This document shows positions 8,991 through 16,013 of a stretch of DNA of 64,000 nucleotides, piece after piece. This DNA is from Halorubrum aethiopicum. Its GTDB lineage: Archaea > Halobacteriota > Halobacteria > Halobacteriales > Haloferacaceae. The DNA lies in the NCBI RefSeq assembly GCF_001542905.1, contig NZ_LOAJ01000001.1, positions 2,170,001-2,234,000 of the forward strand, written 5' to 3'. The notes under the pieces are model-generated. The model was not told the DNA's origin and did not search any database. It worked only from the letters and a program-made list of their open reading frames with translations. The translations under genes were made by a program, and so were the position numbers. How positions within the stretch are numbered: the stretch's first letter is position 1; the number at the start of each line of letters is the position of its first letter.

Positions 8991-10268
8991 TCAGTCGCCG
9001 GTCGGAGCGGCGGGATCCACCCGGGGGGCGACCGCGCGCACCGCCGGGAAGAGCGCCAGCGCGATAGCCAGTTCGAGGCCGCCCACGACGAGGAAGGCGG
9101 TCCGGTAGCCGAACGCGCCGGTCGCGCCCCCGCCGACGAGAAAGCCCGTCAGGAACCCGAGCGAGCCGAAGACGTTGAACGCCCCCATCGCCGCCCCGCG
9201 GGCGGCCGGGTCGACGAGGTCGGTGACGAGCGCCATCGTCGCCGGGGCCATGAGCGCGCCGCAGACGCCGACGAGCACCATCAGCCCGGCCGCGACCGGG
9301 TAGACGGGCGCGACGCCGACGCCGACCGTGACGACGCCGTACGCGATCGACCCGACCACGACCGGGACGAACCGGCCGACGCGGTCCGACAGCGTTCCGA
9401 ACGGGGACTGTAGCAGCGCGAACGGGACGAAGAAGAGCGCGAGCGTCGCGCCGGCGCCGGTCGCCGAGAGCCCGAAGGTGGCCGGGTCCTGGAAGTAGTA
9501 CACCCCGACGAGCGCGAAGAAGCCGGCCGTCAGGCGGTCGACGAAGCCGAACGCGAAGGGGACGAGGAGACCGGGGGTCTCGCGGGCGCGGGCGAGCACC
9601 TCCCGGAATCCCGGGTCGCCGTCCGTGGCGTCGGGGTCAGTGTCGGCGTCGGCCGCCTCGTCGTCGCCGGCGGCTCCCGTGTTCGTGACCCGCTCCCCCG
9701 CCGTCCGGTCGTCGACGGTCGCCGCCAGCAGCCCCGCGCCGGCGAGGACGACCGCGCCCGCGTACACGGGGTAGAACGCGCCGAGGTCGGCGAGCGCCCC
9801 GCCGACGACGGAGCCGACCGCGGCTCCGAGCCCGATCGCGAGGCCGGCTGCCCCCATGTTGCGGCCGTTGCCGCCGCCCAGGTCCATCAGCATCGTGATC
9901 GCGAGCGAGAACGCGCCGATCGTGAGCGACCCGCCGACGACGCGGACGAGGAGGGCCGCCGGGAAGCCGAGGCCGAGCCGCGGGACCGCGGCGAGCGCGG
10001 CGTAGGCGGCGGCCCCGCCGAGCGCGCCGGCCACGACGAGCGGCACGCGCCGGCCGAGCGCGTCGCTCGCGGCCCCCCAGACCACGGCGAACGTCACGAA
10101 CGCCGCGAACTCGGCGACGAGGAACCACATCCCCGCGTCGATTCCCGCCGGCGCGCCGAGTTCGACCACGAGGTCGGGGACGCCGGGATAGAGGAGGACC
10201 TGCGAGATCAGCACCGCGAGCACGACGGCGACGAGCCGTCGCCGGTCCCCGCGGTCGTCGTCCGTCAT
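8991..10268 (-). CDS. MFS transporter
   Basis: A 425-residue membrane protein with about 12 hydrophobic segments. The loop between TM2 and TM3 reads ASDALGRRVPLV and the equivalent loop in the second half LSDRVGRFVPVVVG, both matching the MFS motif. A central acidic loop at about 190-215 (DEAADADTDPD) separates the halves. The short leader before the ATG contains CCCCTTATAAAA on the + strand (10271-10279 region), which reads as TTTTATAAGG on the coding strand and is a strong box A. The substrate is unknown. Confidence 0.88.
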   Translation of the reverse strand: MTDDDRGDRRRLVAVVLAVLISQVLLYPGVPDLVVELGAPAGIDAGMWFLVAEFAAFVTFAVVWGAASDALGRRVPLVVAGALGGAAAYAALAAVPRLGLGFPAALLVRVVGGSLTIGAFSLAITMLMDLGGGNGRNMGAAGLAIGLGAAVGSVVGGALADLGAFYPVYAGAVVLAGAGLLAATVDDRTAGERVTNTGAAGDDEAADADTDPDATDGDPGFREVLARARETPGLLVPFAFGFVDRLTAGFFALVGVYYFQDPATFGLSATGAGATLALFFVPFALLQSPFGTLSDRVGRFVPVVVGSIAYGVVTVGVGVAPVYPVAAGLMVLVGVCGALMAPATMALVTDLVDPAARGAAMGAFNVFGSLGFLTGFLVGGGATGAFGYRTAFLVVGGLELAIALALFPAVRAVAPRVDPAAPTGD

Positions 10269-10364
10269 CCCCTTATAAAACGGGTCGGACGCCCAAAAGG
10301 CCGACGTTCGGGTGTCGTCGTCGGGTCGGCGATCGCGGATGCCGACGGACCGACGTTCGACGCT

Positions 10365-11039
10365 TCAGAGCGCCGACTCGATCGCGTCGATGATCGTCGA
10401 CGACTCGTAGCCGTCGACGGCCTCGCCGTTCACGAATATCGTCGGCGTGCCGGTGAGCCCCATCGACTCGCCCTCCTCGCGGTCGCTCATCGACGCCTCC
10501 TCGTACGTCGAGAACTGGGCGTCGGCGATGGCGGCACAGGGGTCCGCCCCCGCCGTCTCCGCGGCGGCTCCGAGCGCCTCCCCGCTATACTCGCCCTGCG
10601 ACTCGTAGGCCGCCGTGGAGAACGCGAAGAACGCCTCGTCGCCGGCGCGGTCGCCGACGCCGCGGGCCGCGCTGGCGACGGGGACCGCCCACGTCTCGTT
10701 CACCGGGATCGGGAAGTCCCAGTGCTCGTACCGGATCTCGCCGGAGGCGACGAACTCCTCGCGGACGGCCGGGAAGTGCTCGAGCTTGTAGGTCGCACAG
10801 TGGGGACAGGTGAAGTCCTCGAAGGCCTGGACGACCACGTCGGCCTCGGGGTCGCCGAGGGTCGGCCGGTACCCGAGGTCCGGGTCGCTCGGCTCCGTGA
10901 GGTCACAGTCGTACTCGCCGGTGTCGAGCGTGTTTCCGCCGTCCTCGCCGCCTCCGCCGTTCCCGCCCGCACAGCCGGCCAGTCCGAGCGCGCCGCCGGC
11001 CGCGACGCCGGAGAGCAGCGCCCGCCGCGTGTGTTCCAT
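10365..11039 (-). CDS. DsbA-family thiol oxidoreductase, lipoprotein
   Basis: A 224-residue thioredoxin-fold protein. An RR-containing signal peptide ends in the lipobox LAGC with Cys23. The redox motif CPHC is at residues 78-81 after FEDFT, an inserted helical domain follows, and the cis-Pro loop GTPTIFVNGE is near residue 195. It resembles BdbD/DsbA-like enzymes that oxidise or isomerise protein disulfides outside the cell. The open frame continues upstream, but the ATG at 11039 is the one that gives a signal peptide. It is divergent from the methyltransferase at 11094, and the two share a 54-base promoter gap. Confidence 0.9.
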   Translation of the reverse strand: MEHTRRALLSGVAAGGALGLAGCAGGNGGGGEDGGNTLDTGEYDCDLTEPSDPDLGYRPTLGDPEADVVVQAFEDFTCPHCATYKLEHFPAVREEFVASGEIRYEHWDFPIPVNETWAVPVASAARGVGDRAGDEAFFAFSTAAYESQGEYSGEALGAAAETAGADPCAAIADAQFSTYEEASMSDREEGESMGLTGTPTIFVNGEAVDGYESSTIIDAIESAL

Positions 11040-11061
11040 GTCGTCGGCTCGGGGTGGGACG

Positions 11062-11070
11062 CACTTAACC
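11062..11070 (+). promoter_or_regulatory. Box A-like element before the methyltransferase
   Basis: CACTTAACC lies about 25-30 bases before the GTG at 11094 in the short divergent gap, consistent with a leaderless haloarchaeal promoter. Confidence 0.45.
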
Positions 11071-11093
11071 ACACCGAGAGCCTCCATCCGGCC

Positions 11094-12167
11094 GTGACCC
11101 GACCGTCGACGTACGCACACGCCCGCTACCTGGAGGCCAAACGCAGCGTCGACGACCGCGCGCTCCACCGCCCGACGCTCGACCGGCTGCGGGCGGCGCT
11201 CGCGGACCGGTCCACTCCCCTCCGCGTCGTCGAGGTCGGCTGCGGCACCGGGACGATGCTCCGGCGGCTCCTCGAGTGGGGGGTTCTCCCCGACGAGGTC
11301 GTCTACCGCGGGTACGACCTCCGGGAGGGGACGCTCGACCGCGCCGTCGACGAACTCGGGAGGTGGGCCGACGACGCGGGGTACGCCGTCGATCTCGACG
11401 ACGAGACCGGCGACGATCCGGAGACGACGCGAGGGGTCCGCCTCGACGGTCCCGGCGGGTCGTCCGTGACCGCGACGTTCGCCGCGGCGGACGCGGTCGA
11501 GGTCGCCCGCCGGACCGACGCCGAGTACGACCTGCTCGTCGGCTGCGCGTTCCTCGACCTCGTCGACCTCGACCGAGCGCTCGACCCCCTCCTCGGGTTC
11601 GTCCCCGGCGGGCTCGCGTACTTCCCGATCACCTTCGACGGGGAGACCTTCCTCGCCCCCGCACTCGGGGACGGGGAGAGGGAGAGGGAAAGGGAGGGGG
11701 AGGAGGTCGACGAGGCGACCGAACGCGCCGTCCTCGACGTCTACCACGCGACCATGGACGCGCCGGACCGTCCGGGCGGGAGCCGGACCGGGCGGGAGCT
11801 GTTCGCGGCGCTGCCGGCCGCCGGCGGGGAGGTCGTCGCCGCCGGCGGCTCGGACTGGCTCGTGACGCCGCCGTACCCGGCCGACGAGGCGTACTTCCTC
11901 CACCACCTCGTCGACGGGGTCGAGGGGGCGGTCCGGGAGGCGCTCGCGAAGCATGACCGTGAACGCGTCGGCGACGAACGCGTCGACGACGAACGAGTCG
12001 GCGACGAACGCGTCGACGGCGACGCCGACCGGGCCGGCAGGCGGCTCTCACCCGAACGGGTCTCGGCGTGGGCCGACGCGAGACACCGCGCGGTCGCGGA
12101 CGGCCGGCTGACCTTCGGCGCGCACAATCTCGACGTGCTCGCGCGCGTCGAATCGAACGACCGATAA
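11094..12167 (+). CDS. SAM-dependent methyltransferase, substrate unknown
   Basis: A 357-residue protein with SAM motif I VEVGCGTGTML at about 46-56, an acidic loop (YRGYDLREGTLD) and a strand-terminal DLLVGCAFLDLVDLD. The long upstream open frame is antisense to the DsbA gene, so the GTG at 11094 is taken as the start (MTRPSTYAHARYLEAKRSVD). Near the C-terminus an in-frame 15-base tandem repeat (about 11960-12020) encodes ERVGD/ERVDD-type pentads, making a variable charged linker. The fold suggests small-molecule or lipid methylation, but the substrate cannot be named. Confidence 0.8.
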   Translation: MTRPSTYAHARYLEAKRSVDDRALHRPTLDRLRAALADRSTPLRVVEVGCGTGTMLRRLLEWGVLPDEVVYRGYDLREGTLDRAVDELGRWADDAGYAVDLDDETGDDPETTRGVRLDGPGGSSVTATFAAADAVEVARRTDAEYDLLVGCAFLDLVDLDRALDPLLGFVPGGLAYFPITFDGETFLAPALGDGEREREREGEEVDEATERAVLDVYHATMDAPDRPGGSRTGRELFAALPAAGGEVVAAGGSDWLVTPPYPADEAYFLHHLVDGVEGAVREALAKHDRERVGDERVDDERVGDERVDGDADRAGRRLSPERVSAWADARHRAVADGRLTFGAHNLDVLARVESNDR

Positions 12168-12252
12168 CGGGACTCGAAACGGGAGATCGACGGGGTCGTC
12201 TCGGTGAGACCCCGCCCCGAACGCTTTTGCCGGCGTGAGTCGACGCTGAGGT

Positions 12253-12549
12253 ATGAGCGACTGGGACCTCGACCTCCGCGACGCCGAAGAGCAGATGGAC
12301 GAGGCATTCGCCGACGCCGGCGACGTCGTCCTCGGCGTTCTCGACGGGACGACCGACCCGGAGACGTGGATCCGCACCGTCGACTACGGCAACACCCTCG
12401 TGTTGTCCGTGGAGGGAGACCTCAACGAGCTGGCGGCCGGCTTCGCCCGCGAGATCAAGGACATGGGCGGCGAGCTGATGCACTTCCGCGGGTTCCTGAT
12501 CGTCTCGCCCCCCGGAACGGGGATCGACACCGACCGGCTGAACCGATAG
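12253..12549 (+). CDS. DUF5779-like small protein
   Basis: A 98-residue acidic soluble protein. It has a helical start (DWDLDLRDAEEQMDEAF) and three short beta stretches (VVLGVLDG, TLVLSVEGD, FLIVSPPG). I place it with the haloarchaeal DUF5779 family, function unknown. It may relate to the DUF1028/PH0730-like alpha-beta proteins, but this is uncertain. GCTTTTGCC about 28 bases upstream is a box A candidate. It is convergent with the RNA-binding protein gene. Confidence 0.7.
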   Translation: MSDWDLDLRDAEEQMDEAFADAGDVVLGVLDGTTDPETWIRTVDYGNTLVLSVEGDLNELAAGFAREIKDMGGELMHFRGFLIVSPPGTGIDTDRLNR

Positions 12550-12568
12550 CGCTCGCCTCGGGGTCGCG

Positions 12569-13006
12569 CTACGACGCGTCCGCGAGCCGGGAGAGCGTCT
12601 CGCGGGCGTTCTCGACGGCGGCCTCCTTCTTCGCCGGATACGCCTCGACCTTCGCCCGGACGGTGATGCCGGGGCCGAGTTCTATCTCGCCGCGGAAGGC
12701 GGCCTGTTTGTCAAGCCGCATGAACAGCGCGCAGTTGTCGTCGACCCGCTGGTCGAGCTCCGCGAGCACGCGGTCGAGGTCGTCGAGTTCGGCGATCCGG
12801 TCGAGGACGTGGCGCATCCCGTCGGCGCGCTCGATCCGCGCGGAGAGGACGACGATCCGGTCACCGTGGTGGCCCACGTTCTCGACGCGGTCGAGTTCGG
12901 CGCCCTCGGGCAACAGCGAGCGGAGCGCCTCCTCGACGCGCTTCTCGTCCTCGGTCGCGTACGAGAACGCCCGGAGGTCGACGTAGTGGAACGGGACTGC
13001 GGGCAC
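12569..13006 (-). CDS. RNA-binding protein of the PF01877/COG1325 type (exosome-associated dsRBD-like)
   Basis: A 145-residue protein. The core VVLSARIERADGMRHVL, then DQRVDDNCALFMRLDKQ, matches the archaeal COG1325 RNA-binding proteins with a double-stranded RNA-binding-like fold that were predicted to work with the exosome. The GTG at 13006 (MPAVPFHYVDL) is the best start, because the longer open frame to 13546 runs through the next gene antisense or out of frame. It follows the small gene 13021-13209 by 14 bases on the same strand and is probably cotranscribed with it. Confidence 0.75.
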   Translation of the reverse strand: MPAVPFHYVDLRAFSYATEDEKRVEEALRSLLPEGAELDRVENVGHHGDRIVVLSARIERADGMRHVLDRIAELDDLDRVLAELDQRVDDNCALFMRLDKQAAFRGEIELGPGITVRAKVEAYPAKKEAAVENARETLSRLADAS

Positions 13007-13020
13007 GGGCGGAAAAGGAG

Positions 13021-13209
13021 TTACTCCTCGCTTTCGACGGCGTCGAGCGAGTCCTCGGGGACGCCCGTCTCTTGGCCGTCCTCGAAGCTCACGGTGTAGG
13101 TCGCGTCGCCGAACATCGTCTCCATCACCTGCGTGATCCGCCCGGTCTCGCCGTCGTACTCGCTGTGTTTGTCGTGGAGGACGACCTCGTCTTCCTTCTC
13201 GAAGCTCAT
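13021..13209 (-). CDS. Small acidic SH3/KOW-like protein (62 aa)
   Basis: A 62-residue protein with alternating strands (DEVVLHD, ETGRITQV, TYTVSFEDGQE) that suggest a small SH3-like barrel, similar in length and pattern to DUF1918-type domains. The ATG at 13209 is preceded by an AAGCG/TTTAAAAG box A-like stretch on the coding strand (GCTTTTAAGCG seen as complement near 13230). It lies first in a probable two-gene unit with the RNA-binding protein. The function is unknown. A nucleic-acid or ribosome-associated role would fit the neighbour but is only inferred. Confidence 0.7.
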   Translation of the reverse strand: MSFEKEDEVVLHDKHSEYDGETGRITQVMETMFGDATYTVSFEDGQETGVPEDSLDAVESEE

Positions 13210-13353
13210 GTCTCCCGGTTCCGCCGGGACGCTTAAAAGCGCGCGGATCCGGCTCGAGCGGCAGTTCGGCGGACCGGCGGTTCGGCAGTTCGGCGGACTG
13301 GCGGGCCGGTGGACGGCCACCGCGGCGGAGCGGCGGAGCAGCGGAACGAGTCC

Positions 13354-13935
13354 TCACCGAAGCAGGTACAGCGTGGCCGCGAGCGTCACCGCGAGGACGG
13401 CGCCGACGGCGAGGAAGACGAGCACGCTGTCGATCGCGAACGCGGCGGCGACCCCGAGCGCGACCGCGAGAAACGAGACGAGGAGCGCAGGCACGCCGCC
13501 CCGCTCCACGGCCCGCTCGAGGCCGGCGACGAGCCGGGTCGGCCACGGCGGTGGCGGGCTGTGCTCCGGCGGCTTCGAGAGCCGCTCGTCGACGACCACC
13601 TCGTCGGGGGCCACCTCCGGCGGCGGCTCGATCCGCACGTCGACGTACGCGGTGTTCGAGCCGTACCCCGTCACGACCTTCAGCTTCCCGCGGACGGGTT
13701 CGTCGACCTCGGCGATCGAGACGTGGACGCGGTTGACGGCGTCGTCCTCGACGTAGTGGTTCACGTCGGCGATCGAGGCCACCCGATCGAGATCGTCGTC
13801 GAGGTGGAGGTGGACGTGCGTCGATCGGCCGCGGTTCGCGAGCTCGATCGAGAACGGGGCGGTCGTGGCGAACCGGTCGGGGGCGCTGATCGAGTGGACT
13901 TCGTCCCCGTTCAGTTCGACGGCGAGGGTCGACAC
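13354..13935 (-). CDS. Haloarchaeal membrane-anchored beta-domain protein
   Basis: A 193-residue protein without a signal peptide. Residues 1-110 form a beta-rich domain (FSIELANRG, HVHLHLDDD, KLKVVTGYGS). A proline-rich linker follows at about 118-130, then two hydrophobic helices at about 147-168 and 172-192 finish the chain. The start is GTG at 13935, and a run of seven T on the coding strand about 28 bases upstream is likely the box A. I recall similar conserved hypothetical proteins in haloarchaea (DUF7524-like), but no activity. Confidence 0.7.
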   Translation of the reverse strand: MSTLAVELNGDEVHSISAPDRFATTAPFSIELANRGRSTHVHLHLDDDLDRVASIADVNHYVEDDAVNRVHVSIAEVDEPVRGKLKVVTGYGSNTAYVDVRIEPPPEVAPDEVVVDERLSKPPEHSPPPPWPTRLVAGLERAVERGGVPALLVSFLAVALGVAAAFAIDSVLVFLAVGAVLAVTLAATLYLLR

Positions 13936-14040
13936 GCGTGGTACCTCACGCCGCGGTCAAAAAAAGATTCAGTATGATCCGGGTCGGATCGGGCCGATGC
14001 GAACGCATTAGCCGCGGGGGGTCCTACCTCGAGGAGACAC

Positions 14041-14940
14041 ATGTACGACGACCTCCTGCTGCCGTTCGACGGGAGCGACGGAGCCGCCAACGTCCTCGGA
14101 CACGCCGCCGACATCGCGAGCGTGACCGACGCGACGGTTCACGTCCTGTTCGTCGCCGACACCACTCGCGACAGCGTCACGGTGATCGAGGGCCGGACCG
14201 TCGATGTGCTCGAGCGAGAGGGAAAGCGCGTCGTCTCGGAGGCGACCGAGGCGCTCGAGGCCGCGGGCGTCGACCACGACGCCGCGGTCCGCCAGGGCAA
14301 TCCCGCGCCGACCATCGTCGACCACGCCGAACGGGAGGGACACGACCTGATCGTGATGCCGACGCGCGGTCGCGAGGGGCTCTCGCGACACCTCCTCGGG
14401 AGCGTGGCGGAGAAGGTGGTCCGGCACTCGACGGTCCCGGTGCTCACGACCCGGATGCGCCCGGACGAGCGGCGCGCGTTCCCGTACGAGCGGATCTTGA
14501 TCCCGACGGACGGGAGCGCCGGCGCAGCGGTCGGGGCCGAACACGGCCTCGCGCTCGCGGCCGCGCTCGACGCGACCGTCCACGGGCTGGCGGTCGTCGA
14601 CGACGAGGGGTTCGACCCGCTCTCGGGACTCCTCGACGACGGCGGGGACGACGAGGACGCCCCCGTCAGCGCCGTGGACGGGAAGGCCGCCGCGAGCGAC
14701 GCCCTCGACGACCTGGCCGACGCGGCCGAGCGTCACGGGGTCGCGGAGTTCGGTCGGCACGTCGAGCGCGGGGACCCCGTCGAGACGATCGTCGACGCCG
14801 TCTCGGAACTCGACGCTCACGCGGTCGTGATGGGTGCGACGGGGGACCACGGCGACGAGCGGGTCCTGCTCGGGAGCGTCGCGGAGCGGACGGTCCGCAC
14901 CGCCCCCGTCCCGGTGATCACGGTTCGAGACGGTGCGTGA
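14041..14940 (+). CDS. Tandem universal stress protein (two UspA domains)
   Basis: A 299-residue protein with two UspA-type alpha/beta domains, at about 1-137 and about 148-297. Each begins with the strand leading to Asp (LLPFDGS and ILIPTDGS). Each also has a glycine-rich nucleotide-binding motif, GREGLSRHLLGSVAE in the first and GDHGDERVLLGSVAE in the second. Both resemble the ATP-binding G-2x-G-9x-G(S/T) pattern, so nucleotide binding is likely in both halves. Dispersed element copy A follows closely. Confidence 0.93.
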   Translation: MYDDLLLPFDGSDGAANVLGHAADIASVTDATVHVLFVADTTRDSVTVIEGRTVDVLEREGKRVVSEATEALEAAGVDHDAAVRQGNPAPTIVDHAEREGHDLIVMPTRGREGLSRHLLGSVAEKVVRHSTVPVLTTRMRPDERRAFPYERILIPTDGSAGAAVGAEHGLALAAALDATVHGLAVVDDEGFDPLSGLLDDGGDDEDAPVSAVDGKAAASDALDDLADAAERHGVAEFGRHVERGDPVETIVDAVSELDAHAVVMGATGDHGDERVLLGSVAERTVRTAPVPVITVRDGA

Positions 14941-14994
14941 GCGGGCAGCACCGCCTCGTCGAGCAGGGTTTCTCGAGTGGATCGGTAGTATAGC

Positions 14995-15315
14995 CGAAGC
15001 AACGAGCGATCGCCGGAGCGGTGGCGCGCCGGTGAGTGCCGCGGAGCGGCACGAACCGCCCGCGAGGGACGCCACGAGCGCTTGAAAAGCGCGAGTGGCG
15101 AGGCTGGGGAGGCGTGAGGTGCGGGGCGGTACGGTTGGGTGGGACTCAAAGGGGCAGTCGCGAGGGCGACGGCGGCCGCAGTAAGCAGCGTGGCGCTACG
15201 CGCCACGGGCAGCCGGCGGCGGAGCCGCCGGCGACACCGCAGGAGCGAACGAAGTGAGTGACGAGGAGCACAGCAAGGCCCCCGAGCCGTCGCGACTGGG
15301 GCTTTGGAGATGTTC
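14995..15315 (+). ncRNA. Dispersed structured element, copy A (candidate ncRNA)
   Basis: This shares conserved blocks with copies at 37460 and 49602: GTGGCGCGCC (15021-15030), CGCGAGGGACGC, GGCTGGGGAGGCGTGAGG, ACTCAAAGGGGCAG and ACTGGGGCTTTGGA. Between the blocks are hairpins. Stem 1 is GTGCCGC/GCGGCAC (15036-15052, loop GGA). Stem 2 (15071-15099) is GCCAC, then GA, then GCGCTT with loop GAA and the exact complements, giving a GA/GA internal loop. A long-range helix pairs AGTCGCGA (15156-15163) with TCGCGACT (15290-15297). Extra GC hairpins lie at 15188-15233. Similarity to copy B continues past the core to about 15385. Short open frames inside it differ between copies and are not genes. Strand follows the order of blocks; transcription is inferred, not seen. 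Confidence 0.6.
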
Positions 15316-15488
15316 ATCGTCCCAGCAACGATCCCGTTCTCATCACCCCGATCTCTACTGAAAGACCCGTCCTACAAGCCCTCGAGTTCTACCGAATAAC
15401 CCATCAAACCGATACGAGAAACGCGCATTCTCACGTGTGTCCCGGCTCGCTCGCGGAGTGCTTACCGGTCCGACGCGTCCCCTCGCGT
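15316..15488. other. Gap with downstream extension of element copy A
   Basis: No gene is visible. Bases 15323-15385 share short matches (AGCAACG, CATCA.CCCGATC, ACCCG, AAGC.CT.TCGAG) with 37752-37816 after copy B, so the repeated unit may extend into this gap. The remainder holds no feature I can support. Confidence 0.5.
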
Positions 15489-16013
15489 TCATTCCCCGTC
15501 GAGTTCGGCCACGATCCGCTCGCGGATCGGGCCCGCGTCGACCGGGGCCCAGGCCTCGACGTCGTAGGTCACGTCCGCGAGGACCTCCAGCCGCTCCGCG
15601 TTCTCCTCGGTTATCGCGGCCACCGCGTCGCTCGAGAGGCGGTCGATGACCGCCGCGGAGAGGGTCTCCCTGTCGACCGCCCGCTCCGGCACGTCGAGGA
15701 TGTGGGGGAGGTCCTCGGCGTTCGCCGGCAGCGATGGGAACGCGGCCGGACCGACCGCGAGCGGCTCGGCCTCCTCCCCGATCCCGTCCCCCTCGGTCGA
15801 GAGCGCCTCCCGCGGCGCGGGGACCAGCGCGTACTCCGCGACCGCGACGTCGATGGCGGCGTCGATCGCCGCCGCGTCCGCCTCGGCCCGCCGCTTGAAC
15901 GCGAGCTCCGAGACCGCCCGCGAGAGCTCCTCGCGGGTGAGCCACTCGAAGAGGTCGACCACGCCGGCGAGGTCGTCGCGGGCGGCGACGCTCGGGCCGG
16001 CCTCCCCGCTCAC
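15489..16013 (-). CDS. Conserved haloarchaeal helical protein, translationally coupled to the glycosyltransferase
   Basis: A 174-residue acidic, helix-rich protein (EWLTREELSRAVSELAFKRR and similar). It resembles a haloarchaeal hypothetical family (DUF7109-like). The GTG start overlaps the TGA of the upstream gene as GTGA, so expression is coupled and a functional link to the glycosyltransferase is plausible. The longer open frame to 16895 is out of frame with a real gene and is rejected. No catalytic motif is visible, and an adaptor or regulator role is only inference. Confidence 0.75.
   Translation of the reverse strand: MSGEAGPSVAARDDLAGVVDLFEWLTREELSRAVSELAFKRRAEADAAAIDAAIDVAVAEYALVPAPREALSTEGDGIGEEAEPLAVGPAAFPSLPANAEDLPHILDVPERAVDRETLSAAVIDRLSSDAVAAITEENAERLEVLADVTYDVEAWAPVDAGPIRERIVAELDGE

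Noticed and set aside
14995-15315. Protein-coding interpretation of the dispersed element
   Set aside because: Open frames in the three copies differ in frame, length and sequence, and the conserved blocks do not keep a common reading frame.
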